A stretch of 41,885 nt of DNA from Gammaproteobacteria bacterium 42_54_T18 (GTDB lineage: Bacteria; Pseudomonadota; Gammaproteobacteria; Pseudomonadales; Ketobacteraceae): assembly GCA_002163245.1 (NCBI GenBank), contig MAAL01000003.1, positions 1-41,885 of the forward strand, given 5' to 3'. Shown in pieces: positions 18,028-26,400 of this stretch. The position numbers and the translations under genes were made by a program. The notes under the pieces were generated by a model. The model was given only the letters and a program-made list of their open reading frames with translations. It ran no database searches and was not told the origin of the DNA. The first letter of the stretch is position 1. Each line of letters starts with the position of its first letter.

Positions 18028-20162
18028 GCTGCACCTTTACGTTTAAAAAACCACACCGCGCCTTTGTGAGATGCATGGTAGGACCAATTAGGCTCAACTA
18101 AATATGTTGTATCTTTCGTTGTAACCACTGCTGGCCCGTTGATAAAACTTCCAGCCTTCGTCGCCGAATCATCATAAACGCGAGTCATTACCGGTTTGTC
18201 GTAACCCACAAAGTGGCAAAGTCGTTGACTGACTGGTTCGACAGAACGTTTTTCCGTAACGGGTTTAATGTGCTTAAAATCCACCTTATCAAGCTCAACA
18301 TAGGAACTCACCCGAATGGTATTAATACGTACACCAGATTCTGGCGCCTGACTGCCTTCACCGAAACGTTCACCATAACGGGTATGAAACCGTTGAATCA
18401 GATTCAATATGTTATGTACACTTTCGAACCGTGTAGTCTCGCTAGACACCGCAGTTTCAACGCGTTGGTTTCCATAGCGCATATCAAATTCGAGTCGAAA
18501 TTGAATGTCATTTGAATTCATCCCCTGACGTAATAAATCTTCTCGACCTCTTTTTTCAAGATCTTCGATAGCTCCGTTTAAACGGTGGTAATCCGACATT
18601 ATGGTGTTAGCTGTTGTATCAAAAAGCACGCTATAAGTTGATTGCTCGTGAATATGCATTTGATTTACATTGCCTGCACCGAGGGCTGAAAACATCGGGC
18701 TGAAGGGGGGGGCGAGTACGCGATTTACACCAAGCGAGTTGGCAATACCACAACAGTGTAATGGTCCATTTCCGCCATAAGCCAGCAAGGTAAATTCACT
18801 AGTGTCATAACCCCTAGAACCGAGCTCGGTTGAAATACCGTTGCCCATATTGGTATCTGCGGTTTGTTTGATGTGTTTGCAAATATCCAGTACATCAAGA
18901 TCCAAGTCGTCACACAGGGTCTCTTCTATGGCAAAACGGGAACGAGCTGCATTCAATTTAATACGACCATTGGCGTAATTTTCAGGGTCTAAATAACCCA
19001 AGAGCAAATCAGCATCTGTTACGGTAGGCAACATGCCACCACGATCATAACAAGCGGGACCTGGGTCAGACCCTGCACTCTCAGGGCCAATTTTAATGGT
19101 GTTATAGAGTTGATCAAAGGATGCAATTGAACCGCCACCGGCACCAAGTGTAACCAAATGCACCATGGGAATACTGACTAACCAACGATCGATGACGGGA
19201 TTAAAGTCATAATGTTTTTCGCCGCCTTCGACCACGATACCAATATCAAAGCTGGTGCCGCCCATGTCAGTAGCGACAATGTTGCCGAGATCACCGTTTT
19301 TTGCAAGATGTTCGGCTGCCGCGATACCCGCGACTGGACCTGAGTGAACAGTTTGTAATGCATCCGTAGAATTAAGCTGCGCCATACCACCGGAGTTATG
19401 GCTGATAAGCATGGGTTTTTCATAGCCGTTGGCACGTAAATTAAGCGCCAATGTACCTAAGCCGTGGTACATCACTTGATGTAAAAAACTATCGATAATT
19501 GTAGAAATAGCCCGACTATATTCGCCCTTGCGACCAGCAACCTGGTGCGATAATAATAAGGGGATAGCACCTAGTAGGTAGCTAGGGTACTCTTCTAAGA
19601 ATACATCTCTTACGCGTAATTCATGTGCTGCATTCACCACACTGTTGGTGAACATTACCACAATGGTTTCTGCACCTTGATCGACTAGCTGACGTAATTT
19701 TTCGCGTAAGTCATTTTCGTCCAAAGGTAAAAGCACTTCACCATTATAACTCAACCGTTCGCGTACCCCGCGTATCATTTGAATTGGCACTAGAGGGTCA
19801 GGGCGGACAGCGTTGGGTAAGTCTCGTTGTTTTTCGAAAGGTAAGCCTTCGCCATATCCGCGGCCTCGTGATAACGGTACGGTACTATTAAAACCCTCAG
19901 TTACAAGTAGGCCGATTCGAGGCCCTTTACGTTCGATGAGAGCATTGGTGCCAAGCGTTGTTGCGTAACGAACCGAGTCGATACCGGCCAAAATCGAACG
20001 TTTTTCGATACCGATACCTTGCACGGCAATATCAAGTGCATCATTAAACCCCTGCGCTAAATTGTGATGGGTTGTTAGGGCTTTCGCTCCGATATAATGT
20101 CCATCCCACGCCACGAAACAATCTGTAAAAGTGCCTCCTATATCTACCGAAATTCGTCTCAT
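18024..20162 (-). CDS. apcC: acetophenone/acetone carboxylase alpha'-type subunit (hydantoinase A family, ATP-binding)
   Basis: 712 residues of the HyuA / acetone-carboxylase-beta family, an ASKHA-fold ATPase subunit. The first phosphate loop is VDIGGTFTDCF near the N-terminus, followed by RYATTLGTNALIERKGPRIG; the second is ATDMGGTSFDIG; GPACYDRGG and LLAYGGNGPLHC mark the rest of the ASKHA core. In these complexes the subunit phosphorylates bicarbonate or the ketone enol at the expense of ATP. It lies 41 nt after the apcB-like gene and overlaps the apcD-like gene by 4 nt. Closest families by length are AcxA and ApcC; the presence of a second HyuA-type subunit in the same operon favours ApcC. 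Confidence 0.8.
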   Translation of the reverse strand: MRRISVDIGGTFTDCFVAWDGHYIGAKALTTHHNLAQGFNDALDIAVQGIGIEKRSILAGIDSVRYATTLGTNALIERKGPRIGLLVTEGFNSTVPLSRGRGYGEGLPFEKQRDLPNAVRPDPLVPIQMIRGVRERLSYNGEVLLPLDENDLREKLRQLVDQGAETIVVMFTNSVVNAAHELRVRDVFLEEYPSYLLGAIPLLLSHQVAGRKGEYSRAISTIIDSFLHQVMYHGLGTLALNLRANGYEKPMLISHNSGGMAQLNSTDALQTVHSGPVAGIAAAEHLAKNGDLGNIVATDMGGTSFDIGIVVEGGEKHYDFNPVIDRWLVSIPMVHLVTLGAGGGSIASFDQLYNTIKIGPESAGSDPGPACYDRGGMLPTVTDADLLLGYLDPENYANGRIKLNAARSRFAIEETLCDDLDLDVLDICKHIKQTADTNMGNGISTELGSRGYDTSEFTLLAYGGNGPLHCCGIANSLGVNRVLAPPFSPMFSALGAGNVNQMHIHEQSTYSVLFDTTANTIMSDYHRLNGAIEDLEKRGREDLLRQGMNSNDIQFRLEFDMRYGNQRVETAVSSETTRFESVHNILNLIQRFHTRYGERFGEGSQAPESGVRINTIRVSSYVELDKVDFKHIKPVTEKRSVEPVSQRLCHFVGYDKPVMTRVYDDSATKAGSFINGPAVVTTKDTTYLVEPNWSYHASHKGAVWFFKRKGAA

Positions 20163-20203
20163 TGTTGTCTGTCCTCTTAGGCGCCCTTAATGATGTGAAT
20201 CTA

Positions 20204-20614
20204 TTAGTGATTATGAACATGGCGTTCCAGTGGAATGTCTGGGATCTCCGGTTGTTCTGGTATCTCACCCCAGGATTCGACTTTGCGTCTTAGGTCATCA
20301 ATATCCAGCTCAATGTCATGAACAGGAGGGTGCCCTGGTACCGTGTACTCAGTTTCAACCATGGTGCCACACTGAGGGCAATAAAATTCTAATAAAGCGG
20401 TATACGCGGGGTCCGGTGAAAATGTATAACTGTACAAATTCGTGTCTACTAACGGTTTGTGGATTTCTCTCGGGTCTCGATCATAAACCAACAGGCCACG
20501 CTTATAGTTTTCACGGGCTGAACCTAGCGCCTTGTCACAACAACGGCACTCCCACTGCTCAGTATCTAGATTAATGCGTAGATATTCTGTGATATTTGCT
20601 TTTAGTGTTTTCAT
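20204..20614 (-). CDS. apcB: acetophenone carboxylase gamma-like small zinc subunit
   Basis: 136 residues (about 15 kDa). Two Cys pairs form a probable structural zinc site: CRCC (Cys23/Cys26) and CPQC (Cys79/Cys82). Acetone carboxylase gamma and ApcB carry comparable Cys pairs. The surrounding residues (RDPREIHKPL, YCPQCGTMVETEYTVPGHPP) match the family pattern. The C-terminus is His-rich (RHVHNH). The start overlaps the stop of the apcA-like gene as ATGA, implying coupled translation, and the next subunit gene follows after 41 nt. The size and second position in the operon match the 15-kDa ApcB. Confidence 0.75.
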   Translation of the reverse strand: MKTLKANITEYLRINLDTEQWECRCCDKALGSARENYKRGLLVYDRDPREIHKPLVDTNLYSYTFSPDPAYTALLEFYCPQCGTMVETEYTVPGHPPVHDIELDIDDLRRKVESWGEIPEQPEIPDIPLERHVHNH

Positions 20615-22557
20615 TCACCGCCTGCCTTTAATTTTTCTAATAATAAATCGTTATTTCCTGTCACGGTTACCTGCCATGATTCATCGATAAAACCAGTGAA
20701 AAAGGCTTCTTCAATAATCGCGGGCCCCACTGCGGAGGCACCGGCAGATTGTTCCTCAAGCCGATATACTGGCACGTTACGATAATCACCTTCTGCAACC
20801 AATAAGCCACGCTGTTCACTCACAATGGCGGTGTGTACAGATTCATTCCCGACGTCAGATAATTGAACGTTTTGTATTGATTTCGTTGTTTTGTATAGGA
20901 GCGTTGCCACATCGTCTTCCCGCAGCTCACAAGGTAAAGACTCTGATTGAGTTATCGTAAATCGTTCTTCTGTATTATCCCGGAGCCGTAATAAATATGT
21001 TTCGATGGTGCATTCTTTAATGTTGATTCCCTCAGCAAACACGTCTCGAGAAGCACGTAATCCGGACGTATCGATGATGCCATTTAACGTATCAATATCA
21101 TGATCGACAAGAGTCGTGCGATATTCTTGAGACAGCGGTGAAAAGCCAATGCCGAATGCACTGAATATTGCACCCAAGCCTGGAATAATAATGCGGTCTG
21201 CACCAAGGGCATCCGCCACTCGTGTTGCTGCCAGAGCACCAGCACCACCAAAGCCTGCAAGGGTGGTGTCTGGCGTGATCGTCGTAAAGTGACGAATGTT
21301 GGAAGCGATTTTTTGTACCCAGGCGTCTCGCATTTTCTCTAGCGCATCAAAGGTAGATAACGCTAAGGGGGTTGCAATAGTTGTTGTGATAACATCAAGG
21401 GCACGTTCGGCGTCTAGAGTTAACTTACCACCAAAATACCGTGCTGGATCGAAAACGCCCAGCAATAAAAAGACATCGGTTATGGTGGCATCTTTTCCCC
21501 CATAACCGAAGCAGGCTGGGCCTGGTGCGGCACCAACTGATTGTGGGCCAATACAAATTCCGTGTTCATCGGTAGTAATAATAGAGCTGCCACCAACCCC
21601 CGCGCTGTAAATATTCGGCATAGGAAAACTGATATCAATTCCTTCGATAATACCGCGTCGCCTTTCATTAATGGCACCGTCAGTAATTACACCAATGTCG
21701 GTCGTAGTGCCGCCGACATCGTAGGATATAAGGTGGTTAAAACCGTAATGAATTGCCAATGCTTTAGCCCCTTGCATACCACCGCAAGGGCCTGAACTGT
21801 AGGTTTTCACCGCCATTGTTTTAGCCACACGAGCAGAGCCACCGTCGTTTCGGAAGATAAGCAACGGATTTTTTGTTTTGTAGTCTTTTAGACGATGGTC
21901 TGCACTATACAAAAAACGTTCCATTGGCGGGTGTAAGAAAGCATTCAGTAGGGCAGTCCAAGTGCGACGTTCATAAACAGGGTCGTCGGCTAATTCGCTG
22001 GCTGAAATAACAGGCACAACCCCCAAAAGATGGGACGGAAATTTACGACCGATAGTTTGGCAAATATTTGTTTCAAGTGCTTTAGCGTCGACTTTATTAA
22101 GGGACAATACAATGCGGTTTGCGCCTGTTGAGGTAATATGGTTTACCGCCTGTACGATATTCATTTCGGCGGCTTCACCACGTAACGTTAAGTCGATTTC
22201 TGCAACCCGCGTGTCGAGCAAATCTTGAAATAACGTCGATTCATTCTCTTTTGCGCATAGCTTGTTGACGTCGCTACCACACTGGACAATCAAGCCCAGG
22301 CGCGGGCCTTTACGTTCGACGAGGGCGTTTGTACCTTGTGTTGTGGAATAACGAATGTAATCGGTAGACTGAATTAACTTATCAATGTCGGCTTCGTCGC
22401 CGTAGATTTCTTTAGCTAGCTTTTTCAAGCCCTCAAAAAAGCATTTGCTTAGATCAAAAGGTGTAGTCAGGGTTTTGGTATGGTAAATCTTGCCGTTATC
22501 AAGTGCGCAAAAATCCGTCAATGTACCGCCATTATCGATATTAACTAGCTTGCCCAT
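20611..22557 (-). CDS. apcA: acetophenone carboxylase alpha-type subunit (second hydantoinase A-family ATPase)
   Basis: 648 residues (about 70 kDa), the first gene of the operon. ASKHA-fold loops: VNIDNGGTLTDFCA at the N-terminus (Asn replaces the usual hydrophobic residue before GGT) and ISYDVGGTTTDIGV in the middle; RYSTTQGTNALVERKGPRLG parallels the same block of the apcC-like subunit, and GPACFGYGG and LAGFGGAGALAA follow in family order. Having two divergent HyuA-type subunits in one operon is the hallmark of acetophenone carboxylase, where they form the alpha/alpha' pair that spends two ATP per carboxylation. The start at 22557 is preceded by a weak GGGG. Promoter and operators lie about 80-120 nt upstream. 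Confidence 0.78.
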   Translation of the reverse strand: MGKLVNIDNGGTLTDFCALDNGKIYHTKTLTTPFDLSKCFFEGLKKLAKEIYGDEADIDKLIQSTDYIRYSTTQGTNALVERKGPRLGLIVQCGSDVNKLCAKENESTLFQDLLDTRVAEIDLTLRGEAAEMNIVQAVNHITSTGANRIVLSLNKVDAKALETNICQTIGRKFPSHLLGVVPVISASELADDPVYERRTWTALLNAFLHPPMERFLYSADHRLKDYKTKNPLLIFRNDGGSARVAKTMAVKTYSSGPCGGMQGAKALAIHYGFNHLISYDVGGTTTDIGVITDGAINERRRGIIEGIDISFPMPNIYSAGVGGSSIITTDEHGICIGPQSVGAAPGPACFGYGGKDATITDVFLLLGVFDPARYFGGKLTLDAERALDVITTTIATPLALSTFDALEKMRDAWVQKIASNIRHFTTITPDTTLAGFGGAGALAATRVADALGADRIIIPGLGAIFSAFGIGFSPLSQEYRTTLVDHDIDTLNGIIDTSGLRASRDVFAEGINIKECTIETYLLRLRDNTEERFTITQSESLPCELREDDVATLLYKTTKSIQNVQLSDVGNESVHTAIVSEQRGLLVAEGDYRNVPVYRLEEQSAGASAVGPAIIEEAFFTGFIDESWQVTVTGNNDLLLEKLKAGGE

Positions 22558-22635
22558 CGTGGCCCCGCATATTTACCGCTAGTGATTGTCAGGATGGTGT
22601 CATTATCCCGACGGTAGTTTTATGAAAGCAAATTA

Positions 22636-22681
22636 CTTTACATGAGTAAAGAGACTATAAAATAACTTGTCAAGTGTAAAG
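22636..22681 (-). promoter_or_regulatory. sigma70 promoter and overlapping operators of the apc-like operon
   Basis: On the minus strand TTGACA (plus 22668-22673) and TTTACT (plus 22645-22650) are 17 bp apart: a perfect -35 and a 4/6 -10. The -10 lies inside a perfect inverted repeat CTTTAC-ATGA-GTAAAG (22636-22651). The -35 lies inside a second one, ACTTG-T-CAAGT (22665-22675). GTAAAGA recurs in direct orientation at 22646 and 22676, 30 bp apart. Such overlap suggests repression by a dimeric regulator (TetR- or GntR-like). No gene of those families is in the window. The predicted leader is about 80 nt. Confidence 0.6.
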
Positions 22682-22682
22682 A

Positions 22683-23039
22683 TATTTGTTTGCACAAAAA
22701 TACAGGGCAGTTGCCGGAGAGTCGAAATCGGGCTGACCATACCCTATGTGATGTGCTAAAAAGTTAATAAAAGGTGAAAAGAGTTTCGTGATAATTTGGT
22801 TTACTGTATTACGTTGTGACTTTCGATTTCCATATTTGAAAACCAATAGACCTATAAGATTTGCTTGGTGATCGGGGCTAGCAGTCCGTTTATTTTTATA
22901 GTGTGATCAGTATTTTTTCGATACTGCTTGGTCAAAACATAAATTCTTTTATCAATTAAACTTATATGTTTAAATCGGCCAAGGTTGCCGGATGGCACCC
23001 TTTCAACTACGTAATTACAACAATAAGAAAGGAATCCCT
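22683..23039. other. non-coding stretch between the divergent apc-like and lipoprotein genes
   Basis: No open frame of note. It must contain the promoter of the plus-strand lipoprotein gene, but I could not pick a clear -35/-10 pair. A small inverted repeat CAGTAT/ATACTG lies at 22908-22926. Confidence 0.4.
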
Positions 23040-25096
23040 ATGCAGAAAAATTTGAGTCGAATGATAGTAGTCTTTCTTGTTTTACTTGTATCGGCATGTA
23101 AAACAAAAGATATCGACGGTCCCTCAGTTAACATTTTGAGCGCTAGTCGAGACACAGGAATTATTACTGGATATGTAGATGATGCTAGCAATATTCAGTC
23201 GTTTAGTATGGACGGTGTAGATGTAGCTCTAGATAACAAGAATCATTTTTCCACAACGTTTACTGATCAGCCCTTTAATACATTTGTTGCAGTAGACGAA
23301 TTACAGAATGAGACCAATGTTCAATACGCTCGTAGGGATCAAGAATTTGTTCCGGGTATGTCAGCGCGATTAAATAGCGGAGGAATCTCATTTTTAGGTG
23401 ATGCATTAGCAACGGTTCTAGGGACAATAGACTTTGACACTGCAACAGAAAGTTTAAACCCCGTAATAGGCTTTAACGTTTTTGGTTTATTCTCAGCAGA
23501 TTTATCGTTGCAGAACTTTGGTTTTGATGAGCCCGGTATCGTTCTTGAGGTACTTGAAAATGAACGATTAGATACTGATGTCGACATTCCAAACTTTTCC
23601 ATTGGAATGTCGGTGAGCGGTAACGCACTCTTTATTCCATTTAACATGGGCGGGACCGTATATATTGACAACGTGGAATTTGATTCTGAATTAGTAATGG
23701 ATATTGTCAACAAAGATTTAGACGTAGGCATGGAAAATACTGATATTTACCTGGATGGTTTTTCGATTGATTTTGATGGTATTCCCAATATTCTAGGTAT
23801 TGAAACGATCATTGGCCATATTCTGGTGGCGTTACAAATTTCTTGCTGCCGTTCTTTGGCGATATTCTAGAAGCAGCAATCTTACCTATTGCTTCTGACT
23901 TTATAGGTGAGATACCAATCAACCTTCAAATTACGACAGTTGAGAATGAAACACTAAGAGTAATAGCATTACCAACCTATCTGGATACCTTTGATGGCGG
24001 TTTGACTATCGATCTTGGTGCGACAGTGACTGCGCCATTTCCATCTGAAGTTGCTACGCCGACATTAGGTTCTCTCTATAGCGTTGGAGAAACTCCCACA
24101 ATTGGTAATAAAACACCTAAAGGTAAGAACTTTGACGTTGGTGCTGCAATATCGGCTAACATGATTAATCAAGCGTTGTTTGCTGCGCACGAGGCGGGGA
24201 TAACGACCATGCAGCTTCGCCCTGAAAACACCCCAGGAACAGACCCTGAAGGGCTAACTGTTATTCAAACCGCGGAAGATGATATTCAAAGTGCTGACCT
24301 TATTGGCATGAGCATACTTCCCGCTAGTCCGCCCTTTATTACGTTAAAAGATAGCGGTTCGGCCAACGGAAATCTTGGCTGGCATGATGTGACACTTGAG
24401 TTTGACATGAAACGAGCAGGGTGGTCACAATTCAACAATATCTTTAGTGTTACGTTTAACCTAGATGTCGCTTTTGAGCTAGGGGCTACAGACGACGGTT
24501 TTCTCCAAATAGGGATTGAAGAACTACCAGACATTGAAGTGCTTGCGATAAGCAATAGTGGATTAATTCAGATAGGCCCCTTCTTTGCAAATGCCATTCT
24601 TGATGTTTTCATGCCTATTGTTATGCCTACCATTGCATCGCGACTTAAATCGATTCCACTGCCTCGTATAGCTGGCTATAGCATTCATCCTCAAGACTTT
24701 TGGATTACTGGTAGTGGAAAAAATAACCTTGCGCTAGCAGGAAATCTAGTGAAAGTAACAACGATTGAGGCGGCAGAAGCCCCAACAACACTTTTGTCTT
24801 TTGCGGAAATGGCTAGTCGTTCTAGCATAGCCAATGTGACGACTACGGCTACGGAACTTAGTGTGCTTAATGGTGAGGTGAGTATCGGGATTTCTGGGAT
24901 TAATCCAGGGAACGAACCATTAGAATATCGATTTCGTGTTGATAGTGGCGAATGGTCTATCTGGAAGCCTCGTACAAATCTTCGCTTAAGTCGTCTTTTA
25001 GGCGGAGAGCACATCGTTGAAGTTTGTTCCCGGACCGTTATATTGAAACAAGAACAAGATTGCCCTACGGTATCCTTTAATACCGCAGTTCTTTAG
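23040..25096 (+). pseudogene. large lipoprotein of unknown family, frameshifted
   Basis: The start is the ATG at 23040, with AGGAA upstream and a lipoprotein signal (MIVVFLVLLVSAC; lipobox VSAC). The first frame runs to 23870 and ends in an out-of-character tail (LVALQISCCRSLAIF). From about 23825 the sense passes to another frame (GGVTNFLLPFFGDILEAAI) and stays open to 25096. Joining the frames gives one protein of about 685 residues, consistent with a missing base in CTGGTGG near 23822-23828. The second frame has no start with a ribosome-binding site. The body is beta-rich with repeated Asp/Gly strands; the end (YRFRVDSGEWSIW, LGGEHIVEVCSR) resembles a fibronectin/Y_Y_Y-like module. Probably an outer-membrane-anchored surface protein. 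Function unknown. Confidence 0.65.
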
Positions 25097-25120
25097 CTTC
25101 ACCATTAACGGCTAAACACT

Positions 25121-25156
25121 GATCCTGTCTATGTACCAACGTGTATAGATAGGATC
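25121..25156 (+). terminator. strong hairpin after the lipoprotein gene
   Basis: GATCCTGTCTAT (25121-25132) pairs with ATAGATAGGATC (25145-25156) over 12 bp with one G-U, around a 12-nt loop. Only TT follows, so it may be a Rho-assisted terminator, or a leader structure for the hydroxylase gene starting 27 nt later. Confidence 0.45.
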
Positions 25157-25182
25157 TTCATGAAAACAAAGGAGTAGGCGTA

Positions 25183-26202
25183 TTGAGTTTACCTATACAA
25201 GTTAGACTTGATGGTAGTTATGATATTAAGAAACTACAACTCGATTTGGCTAATGCCGAGCGGAAATACAGCTCCTTACCTCAATCAGGGCCTTATCACG
25301 ATGGAAGTTGGACAGGTATAGCGTTGCGCAATGCAAACGGAGATTATAAAACATCGGTAGTTTTTGGTGGTGGTACTTATAGTGATACAGAGGTGTTAAC
25401 GTCCTGCACATACTTTAAAGAAATCATAAATAATTTCTCTTTCACTATCGGATGTGCAAGGTTGCTATTCGTTCCTGCAGGTAAGAAAATCGGTGAACAT
25501 ACTGATACTGGCCTTAATTGGGGAAGCGGTGCAATTCGAATTCACATTCCCATAGTAACTAATGAAAATGTGAAATTTTATATTAAAAATGAGCGATTAA
25601 ACTGGAAAGAAGGGGAGCTTTGGTATGGTGACTTTTCTTTGCCTCATAGATTACACAATCAGAGCGACATCACTCGAGTACACTTGGTTTTGGATTGCCT
25701 TGTAGATGAAGCATTCTTGGCATTATTCCCAGCTGAAATAGTTACGAAAATCGAAAGCTATATTCCAATCACTCGGCGTAAACCCACTGTCGATTTTGAT
25801 GCAGATATACCAATAATATGTACTGGTTATTTTCGGCTGCCAAAACAAGTGTCTAAATTACCCATTTTTGGTAAGTTAAAGGCAAATGCACTAACGAATC
25901 AGCTAGTGTTTACCATTTTCGGTTTTCCTTTACCTATTGGATTTCATGCCGTAGAACCGCGTAGATTTGAGAATCTTGGTTATGAAATTACATTAAAAGT
26001 TCATGATGGAAAACGGACAACGTTATTGTTAGAGAATACTACTGAAAATAAAACATTCGACATTGAATTACATGATGAACTAGGATCGCTTGTGGTGAGG
26101 TATATTAAAATCCAAAAGCTATTAGTCGGCGTTTCCATCGGCTTGATCAATGCTGTCACTAAGACTCAGCAATATTTGAAGCGATTGTCTAACAAGGTAT
26201 AA
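25183..26202 (+). CDS. aspartyl/asparaginyl beta-hydroxylase-family protein with an extra C-terminal domain
   Basis: 339 residues. Residues about 60-175 are a cupin-like Fe(II)/2-oxoglutarate dioxygenase of the Asp/Asn hydroxylase family: the iron ligands His106 and Asp108 in GEHTD, the distal His158 in HRLHNQ and Arg165 (TRVHLVLDC), which would hold the 2-oxoglutarate carboxylate. IRIHIPI and WYGDFSLPH are typical strands. The remaining 150 residues have no recognised domain and include hydrophobic strands (LVFTIFGFPLPIGFH). Single-domain members are usually about 180-230 residues, so this one is extended. The TTG start at 25183 is chosen because GGAG lies 8 nt upstream and no better start exists. 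Substrate unknown. Confidence 0.75.
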   Translation: MSLPIQVRLDGSYDIKKLQLDLANAERKYSSLPQSGPYHDGSWTGIALRNANGDYKTSVVFGGGTYSDTEVLTSCTYFKEIINNFSFTIGCARLLFVPAGKKIGEHTDTGLNWGSGAIRIHIPIVTNENVKFYIKNERLNWKEGELWYGDFSLPHRLHNQSDITRVHLVLDCLVDEAFLALFPAEIVTKIESYIPITRRKPTVDFDADIPIICTGYFRLPKQVSKLPIFGKLKANALTNQLVFTIFGFPLPIGFHAVEPRRFENLGYEITLKVHDGKRTTLLLENTTENKTFDIELHDELGSLVVRYIKIQKLLVGVSIGLINAVTKTQQYLKRLSNKV

Positions 26203-26400
26203 GAGCCTAGGGCCTGGACGCTGTGGATACATTTTCTGCCAATATGGAATAACGTTAACATTAAACAATCTAATCAATGTCTTATAAAACCTCGTCGGAA
26301 CAAATCTAACCTTGCCTTTCATAGGTAACACAACTATTTTGCTAAATAGCCCCTTACTTTTTTCATGGCATTCAAAACGACATTTTTAATGGAGTTTGAT

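Noticed and set aside
15760-22557. Hydantoinase/5-oxoprolinase or acetone carboxylase operon
   Set aside because: Plain hydantoinases lack the 136-aa Cys-pair subunit and the CoA ligase; acetone carboxylase has only one HyuA-type subunit. Two HyuA subunits plus a 34-kDa protein and a ligase fit the Apc type better.
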